Origin: an uncultured Rhodocyclaceae bacterium
GTDB taxonomy: Bacteria; Pseudomonadota; Gammaproteobacteria; Burkholderiales; Rhodocyclaceae
Reading direction: 5' to 3'
DNA length: 64,000 nucleotides
NCBI GenBank assembly: GCA_907163225.1
Contig: OU015322.1
Span: 2,690,060-2,754,059 of the forward strand
This document shows, piece by piece, positions 60,344 to 64,000 of the stretch; position 1 is the first letter of the stretch, and every line of letters starts with the position of its first letter. A program made the position numbers and the translations under genes. The notes beneath the pieces were generated by a model. That model searched no databases. It saw nothing but the letters and a program-made list of their open reading frames with translations, and was not told where the DNA came from.

Positions 60344-62487
60344 GCGGATGCCTCCGGCTGCGTCGCTTGAGGCTTGTTGCCCCCCTGCAGGGTGCGCAGC
60401 ACTTCGTTGCGCGGGCCGTCGAGGACAACCCGCCCTTGTTCGAGAACGATCAGCCGGTCAACCAGCGGCAACATGGCCATGCGGTGGGTGACGAGGAGGA
60501 TGGTCCTGTCCTTGATTGAACGCAGGTTCTCGATCAGCTTTTGCTCGGTGCCGGGATCCATCATGCTGGTTGGTTCATCGAGCAGCAGCATCTGCGGCTG
60601 CTGAACAAGCGCGCGGGCGATGACAACGGCCTGGCGCTGGCCGCCGGAAAGTCGGCTGCCCCCTTCACCAACCTGTGTGCCCAGGCCTTGCGGCAACTGG
60701 CTCAAGGTGTCGTCAAGGCAGGCCAGGCGGACGGCTTCGAGCAGTTGTTGGTCGTCAACCTGTGTGCCGCCGAGCAGGATATTTTCCCGGATGTCGCCGT
60801 GAAACAAGGTGATGTCTTGCGGAACGTAGCCAATCTGCCGGCGCAGGCTTTGTGGTTCGATCTGATTGGCGGCGATGCCGTCCACCAGGACGTTGCCTTG
60901 ATCCGGCCCGTATAGATTCAGAATCAACCGGAACAGTGTGCTCTTGCCCGAGCCGATGCGGCCGATGAAACCGACTCGCTCGCCGGGCCGGATGCTCAGG
61001 TTGAGGCCTTTGAGCAGGGGCGACGAATTCGGATAGGCAAAATGCACATCGCGAAAATCGATTCGGCCTTGTAGCTGAGGCAGATGGAGGCTATCAGCCG
61101 GCTCATCGGTCGGCGATTCCATGATCTTGTCGAGTGCGTCGAGCGCCTGCTTGGTCTGTTCATAGCGGACGATCAGCGAGGCAATCTGGGTGGCCGGGGC
61201 GATGGCACGACCGGCCAGCATGGTGACGGCGATCAACTGGCCCATCGTGATCGTGCTGTCGGCGATCAGCATGGCGCCGAACATGACGAGCAGGATGGAT
61301 GACAGGCTGGTCATCAACAGAGAAAACTGGGTGCCAAAAGCCGACCACTCGCGCAGATGCACCGAGCTTTCGGAAATTTTTACAGTCAGCATTTCCCACT
61401 GCCGACGAGCCCAGGCTTCGGCGCCGATTGACTTGATGGTGTCGATGCCGTTCATGACTTCGAAAAGGTGGGCCGTGCGCTGGGCGGATTCCTTCATGTT
61501 GCCGCTCAGAATCTGCGACAGTGGGCGTCGGATCAGCAGCGAGACGCCGATGGTCAGCGGGATGAGGATCAAGGGGACGAGGACCAGCCAATTCCCGATC
61601 AGGGCGATGACGACCAGGAAAAACAGCATGAACGGCACATCGCCGAGCAGCGTCAGCGTTGATGAAGTGACGAAGTCGCGTACCGACTCGAAGTCGCGGA
61701 CGATATTGGCCAGCACGCCGCCGGAAGCCGGCCGCGAGGCCGCACGCAGGCGCAGGGTGTGGGCAAAAATGTGCGATGAAATTGAAATGTCGGCTCTGCG
61801 CGCGGCTGACTCCAGCAAATAGCTGCGCAGCATCTTGATGACGATGTCGAAAAGGGCGACCACGATCACGGCAGAGGTCAGCACCCAGAGACTGTCGAGC
61901 GCGTTGTTGGGAACCACTCGGTCATAGACCGACATGGTGTAGAAGGGGATGACCGCCGCGAATACGTTGACCAGTACGGTGGCGAGCAAGGCCCAGCCGT
62001 AGATTGATTTGTTCTTGAGCAGCGTATCCCAGAACCAGCGGCGTGGGCGTTGCAGGTGGTAAAGCAGGCTGCGGGTGTCAAAGAACACCATCGGGCGAGC
62101 GAAGTAGGCAGTGCCGTCGAAGTCGCGCCGAATTTCGGCCAGCGACATTTTCTTGCTGCCCTTGATGCCGGCCAGCGCGCATTCCCATTGGTCGCCACTT
62201 CGGCTCAGGATGACCAGGGACGGGCCGCCGGGCGAAGTGAGCAGGACGGGCAGCTCTGCGTCCTTGAATTCACGCAGCCCGCTTTCCGAACGGGTCAGCG
62301 CAAGTCCTGCGCGGGCCGCGCACTCATGGATTTGCGTTTCGCTGATGCGGTCATCGACGATGGGGGTGTCGGCCAGCAACTGAATCCGATCTGCCCGCTT
62401 GCCGAAGAAGTGGGCGAGGAAAATCAGTTGGTCGATGAGTCCGGTTGCCGGAATTGTCTCGATGTCGGCTGCTGAAGATTCAAACAT
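60340..62487 (-). CDS. Type I secretion ABC transporter (LapB/HlyB type)
   Basis: A 715-residue exporter. An N-terminal peptidase-C39-like domain (about residues 15-140) lacks the catalytic Cys and so only binds substrate. Six membrane helices follow (from SIYGWALLATVLVNVFAAVI near 160, given in part), then the ATPase domain with Walker A GRIGSGKST, signature LSGGQRQAVVIARAL, Walker B LLLDEPTSMMD and VTHRMAML. The ATG at 62487 is preferred over a TTG two codons earlier. It is the first gene of the operon; the nearby giant RTX-like protein is the expected cargo. Confidence 0.94.
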   Translation of the reverse strand: MFESSAADIETIPATGLIDQLIFLAHFFGKRADRIQLLADTPIVDDRISETQIHECAARAGLALTRSESGLREFKDAELPVLLTSPGGPSLVILSRSGDQWECALAGIKGSKKMSLAEIRRDFDGTAYFARPMVFFDTRSLLYHLQRPRRWFWDTLLKNKSIYGWALLATVLVNVFAAVIPFYTMSVYDRVVPNNALDSLWVLTSAVIVVALFDIVIKMLRSYLLESAARRADISISSHIFAHTLRLRAASRPASGGVLANIVRDFESVRDFVTSSTLTLLGDVPFMLFFLVVIALIGNWLVLVPLILIPLTIGVSLLIRRPLSQILSGNMKESAQRTAHLFEVMNGIDTIKSIGAEAWARRQWEMLTVKISESSVHLREWSAFGTQFSLLMTSLSSILLVMFGAMLIADSTITMGQLIAVTMLAGRAIAPATQIASLIVRYEQTKQALDALDKIMESPTDEPADSLHLPQLQGRIDFRDVHFAYPNSSPLLKGLNLSIRPGERVGFIGRIGSGKSTLFRLILNLYGPDQGNVLVDGIAANQIEPQSLRRQIGYVPQDITLFHGDIRENILLGGTQVDDQQLLEAVRLACLDDTLSQLPQGLGTQVGEGGSRLSGGQRQAVVIARALVQQPQMLLLDEPTSMMDPGTEQKLIENLRSIKDRTILLVTHRMAMLPLVDRLIVLEQGRVVLDGPRNEVLRTLQGGNKPQATQPEASA

Positions 62488-62612
62488 GGGCAAATGGCGT
62501 TTCCGGAGGAGGGGGTGGGTATCTTTGTTCAGCGTTTGCGCCAGACAGAAAACGATGCTGGCACACGGATTGAAGAACGATGGTTAAGTAATTCACGACT
62601 AATGAAAATAGG

Positions 62613-62631
62613 ATCGACACAACGTGTCGAT
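62613..62631. promoter_or_regulatory. Palindrome upstream of the T1SS operon
   Basis: ATCGACAC-AAC-GTGTCGAT is a perfect 8-bp inverted repeat about 125 bp before the transporter start. Its size and position suit a dimeric repressor or activator site, but no regulator can be named. No GG-N10-GC motif is seen on the minus strand in this 190-bp gap. Confidence 0.45.
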
Positions 62632-62682
62632 TTGCATAATTTTACGGGATAACAGCTGCCTGCGCCTCGGTTTGGCGAGGAT

Positions 62683-63402
62683 TCAGAATCGTGGCAGGCT
62701 GCGGGCGAGTTGCCGGAGTTCCAGCCGGCGATGGCGCCAGTCCGGACAGAGTTTTTCGACCACCGCCCAGAAACGCGGGCTGTGGTTCATTTCCCGAATG
62801 TGGGCAAGTTCGTGTGCAACGACGTAATCGACGACCGTCAGTGGCATCAGGATCAGTCGCCAGTTCAGCGAAATGTCGCCACGGTGGTTGCAACTGCCCC
62901 AGCGCGTGCGGGCGGCAGACAGGCGAAGCGCCGGCATGGCGACGCCGAGCAATGGCGCGTAGATGGCCAGGCGTTCGGCGAAGACGGCGCGGGCTTTCTC
63001 GCGCAAGGCTCTTTCGAGCAACTGGCCGGCATGGTGTTTGGCGTCCGGGCGAAGATAGATGGTGCCGGGGCCGAATTGCCAGTGAGCCCGTCCAAGCTTG
63101 GTGATTGCTACGGTCAACGGCTCGCCGAGGGCAAAAATGACCGTTCCGTCAGTGATCTCCAAACGGTCGACGCTGGGGCGGTCGCGCCAGGCGGCCAGCT
63201 TGTCGAGCACCCATTGGCCGTGCTCGAGAATCAGGTCTTCAATGTCGCCGATGCGGGCTCGGGTCGGGGCGCCGACGCGCAGGCCGCGATGGTCGATGGC
63301 CAGCCCGATGGTGCGCCGCTGGCTGCGTCGCAACTGGTAAGCCACCGCCTGGCCGGCAATGACAATGCTACGGGCCGGCTCAGGTGGCGTTATGCTGGGC
63401 AT
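62683..63402 (-). CDS. YgjP-like metallopeptidase (DUF45/WLM)
   Basis: A 239-residue zinc peptidase-like protein. Family marks are RRSQRRTIGLAID near residue 25, RTRWGSCNHRGDISLNWRL near 165 (given in part) and the zinc motif VAHELAHIREMNHSPRFW near 195, with HEXXH and a downstream His. Physiological substrates are unknown. Its start lies inside the end of the acyltransferase gene (23-base overlap), which suggests coupled translation. Confidence 0.92.
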   Translation of the reverse strand: MPSITPPEPARSIVIAGQAVAYQLRRSQRRTIGLAIDHRGLRVGAPTRARIGDIEDLILEHGQWVLDKLAAWRDRPSVDRLEITDGTVIFALGEPLTVAITKLGRAHWQFGPGTIYLRPDAKHHAGQLLERALREKARAVFAERLAIYAPLLGVAMPALRLSAARTRWGSCNHRGDISLNWRLILMPLTVVDYVVAHELAHIREMNHSPRFWAVVEKLCPDWRHRRLELRQLARSLPRF

Positions 63403-64000
63403 CCAGGTAGCGGTGCGGCGAAATGCGGTGCATCTCGTCTTCGATCCACGCCTCGGCCCGCTGATTGACTTCAGCCTCGGTCATGCCCGTGGCGTCGAAG
63501 GCGGGGCCGATGCTCATGGTGATTGTGCCCGGCGTCTTGAGAAAGGCCTGGCGCGGCCAGAGTTCTCCGGCGTCGTGGGCAACCGGCACAACCTTGCAGC
63601 CGACGCGGGTGGCGAGATAGGCGCCGCCAGGCTTGTAGCGTTTTTTCTGACCCGGCGCAACGCGCGTGCCTTCCGGGAAGAGGATGACGTAAAAACCCTG
63701 TTGCAAGCGCTCGCGGCCCTGGGTAACAACCTGATCGAGCGCGTCCTTGCCGGCGGTTCGGTCGATGGAGATCATCTTCATTGCCGCCAGCCCCCAGCCA
63801 ACGAGCGGCACCTTGAGCAGTTCCTTTTTCAGGACAAAAACGCAGTAGGCGCCGCGCGGCACCAGATCCTGCAGGGTCATTGTTTCCCAGGCTGACTGGT
63901 GCTTGGAAAGGATGACGCAAGGCTCTTTTGGCATGTTTTCGAGGCCGATGACCTTGGGACGAATGCCGAGAATGTTCTCGACGCCGAACTGGATGCCAAG
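63380..64000 (-). CDS. plsC: PlsC-type 1-acyl-glycerol-3-phosphate acyltransferase (5' end outside window)
   Basis: Acylates lysophosphatidate or a related lipid. The frame is open from the window edge; upstream residues read LGIQFGVENILGIRPKVIG and belong to the same protein. The acyltransferase motifs are SKHQSAWETM (the HX4D position carries Glu), IDRTAGKDALDQV, FPEGTRVAPG and VPVAHDAGELW. The C-terminus is complete. The N-terminal membrane segment is missing only because the window ends. Confidence 0.9.
   Translation of the reverse strand, partial: LGIQFGVENILGIRPKVIGLENMPKEPCVILSKHQSAWETMTLQDLVPRGAYCVFVLKKELLKVPLVGWGLAAMKMISIDRTAGKDALDQVVTQGRERLQQGFYVILFPEGTRVAPGQKKRYKPGGAYLATRVGCKVVPVAHDAGELWPRQAFLKTPGTITMSIGPAFDATGMTEAEVNQRAEAWIEDEMHRISPHRYLDAQHNAT

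Noticed and set aside
63100-63125. TACGGTCAACGG in the YgjP-like gene as a dispersed element
   Set aside because: Only part of the core matches and no TTTTTCC side is present.

Overview
The window looks like a chromosomal segment of a Rhodocyclales-type betaproteobacterium (Dechloromonas/Azonexus-like). This is inferred from the high-GC coding style, the tkt-gap-pgk-pyk order, a phasin, PEP-CTERM proteins, an EAL/GGDEF/HD-GYP set and a pst-pho cluster. There are no rRNA, tRNA, CRISPR or transposase genes that I can recognise.

Layout. 1-8.6 kb (minus strand): central carbon genes pyk (cut by the window edge), pgk, epd, gap, tkt, a BamE-like lipoprotein and fbp. 8.6-20.6 kb: a PAS-GGDEF-EAL protein, a thioredoxin-like protein, rsmE, a double-domain PPK2 polyphosphate:AMP phosphotransferase, argA, yggX, small conserved proteins, an EAL-CBS-GGDEF protein, an HD-GYP protein with a damaged N-terminus, and a patatin-like phospholipase interrupted by an in-frame TAG. 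21-25.7 kb: a phasin, then a four-gene exported cluster behind a sigma-54-like promoter. It encodes a small Ig-like protein, a TolB-like propeller, a propeller protein with a C-terminal dockerin, and a cohesin-like protein with a PEP-CTERM anchor. 25.7-27.1 kb: rpiA and a Lys/Ala-rich histone-like protein. 27.1-33.9 kb: pstSCAB-phoU-phoB-phoR behind a Pho box. 33.9-38.4 kb: bacteriohemerythrin, purT, an ArnT-like transferase and a PAP2 phosphatase. 38.4-40.8 kb: an AT-richer island with an SDR and a DUF362/ferredoxin pair split by an in-frame TGA. 40.9-47 kb: a PlcP-like metallophosphoesterase and an Agt-like glycosyltransferase behind a Pho-box-like site, a cyclic-nucleotide-binding protein, an outer-membrane protein, dgkA with a second lipid-type glycosyltransferase, an FmdE-like protein and gloA. 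47.4-62.5 kb: a second surface module behind another sigma-54-like promoter. It holds a 2352-residue SdrD/Cna-B-like repeat protein with three almost identical 999-bp tandem repeats, a thioester-like PEP-CTERM protein, a TPR protein, and an opposed type I secretion operon (ABC, HlyD, TolC). 62.7-64 kb: a YgjP-like metallopeptidase and a PlsC-type acyltransferase cut by the window edge.

How it fits together. Phosphate uptake and sensing (pst-pho), polyphosphate use (PPK2) and probable phosphate-saving lipid remodelling (PlcP/Agt, DgkA/glycosyltransferase) form one theme. Cell-surface assembly forms the second: a possible cohesin-dockerin pair and a giant type I-secreted adhesin-like protein with its exporter, both probably RpoN-controlled. 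Across the window runs a short dispersed element with core TTTTTCCGGTTGACCGCAG. It occurs in intergenic DNA and inside genes in either orientation, but I see no copy in the AT-rich island.
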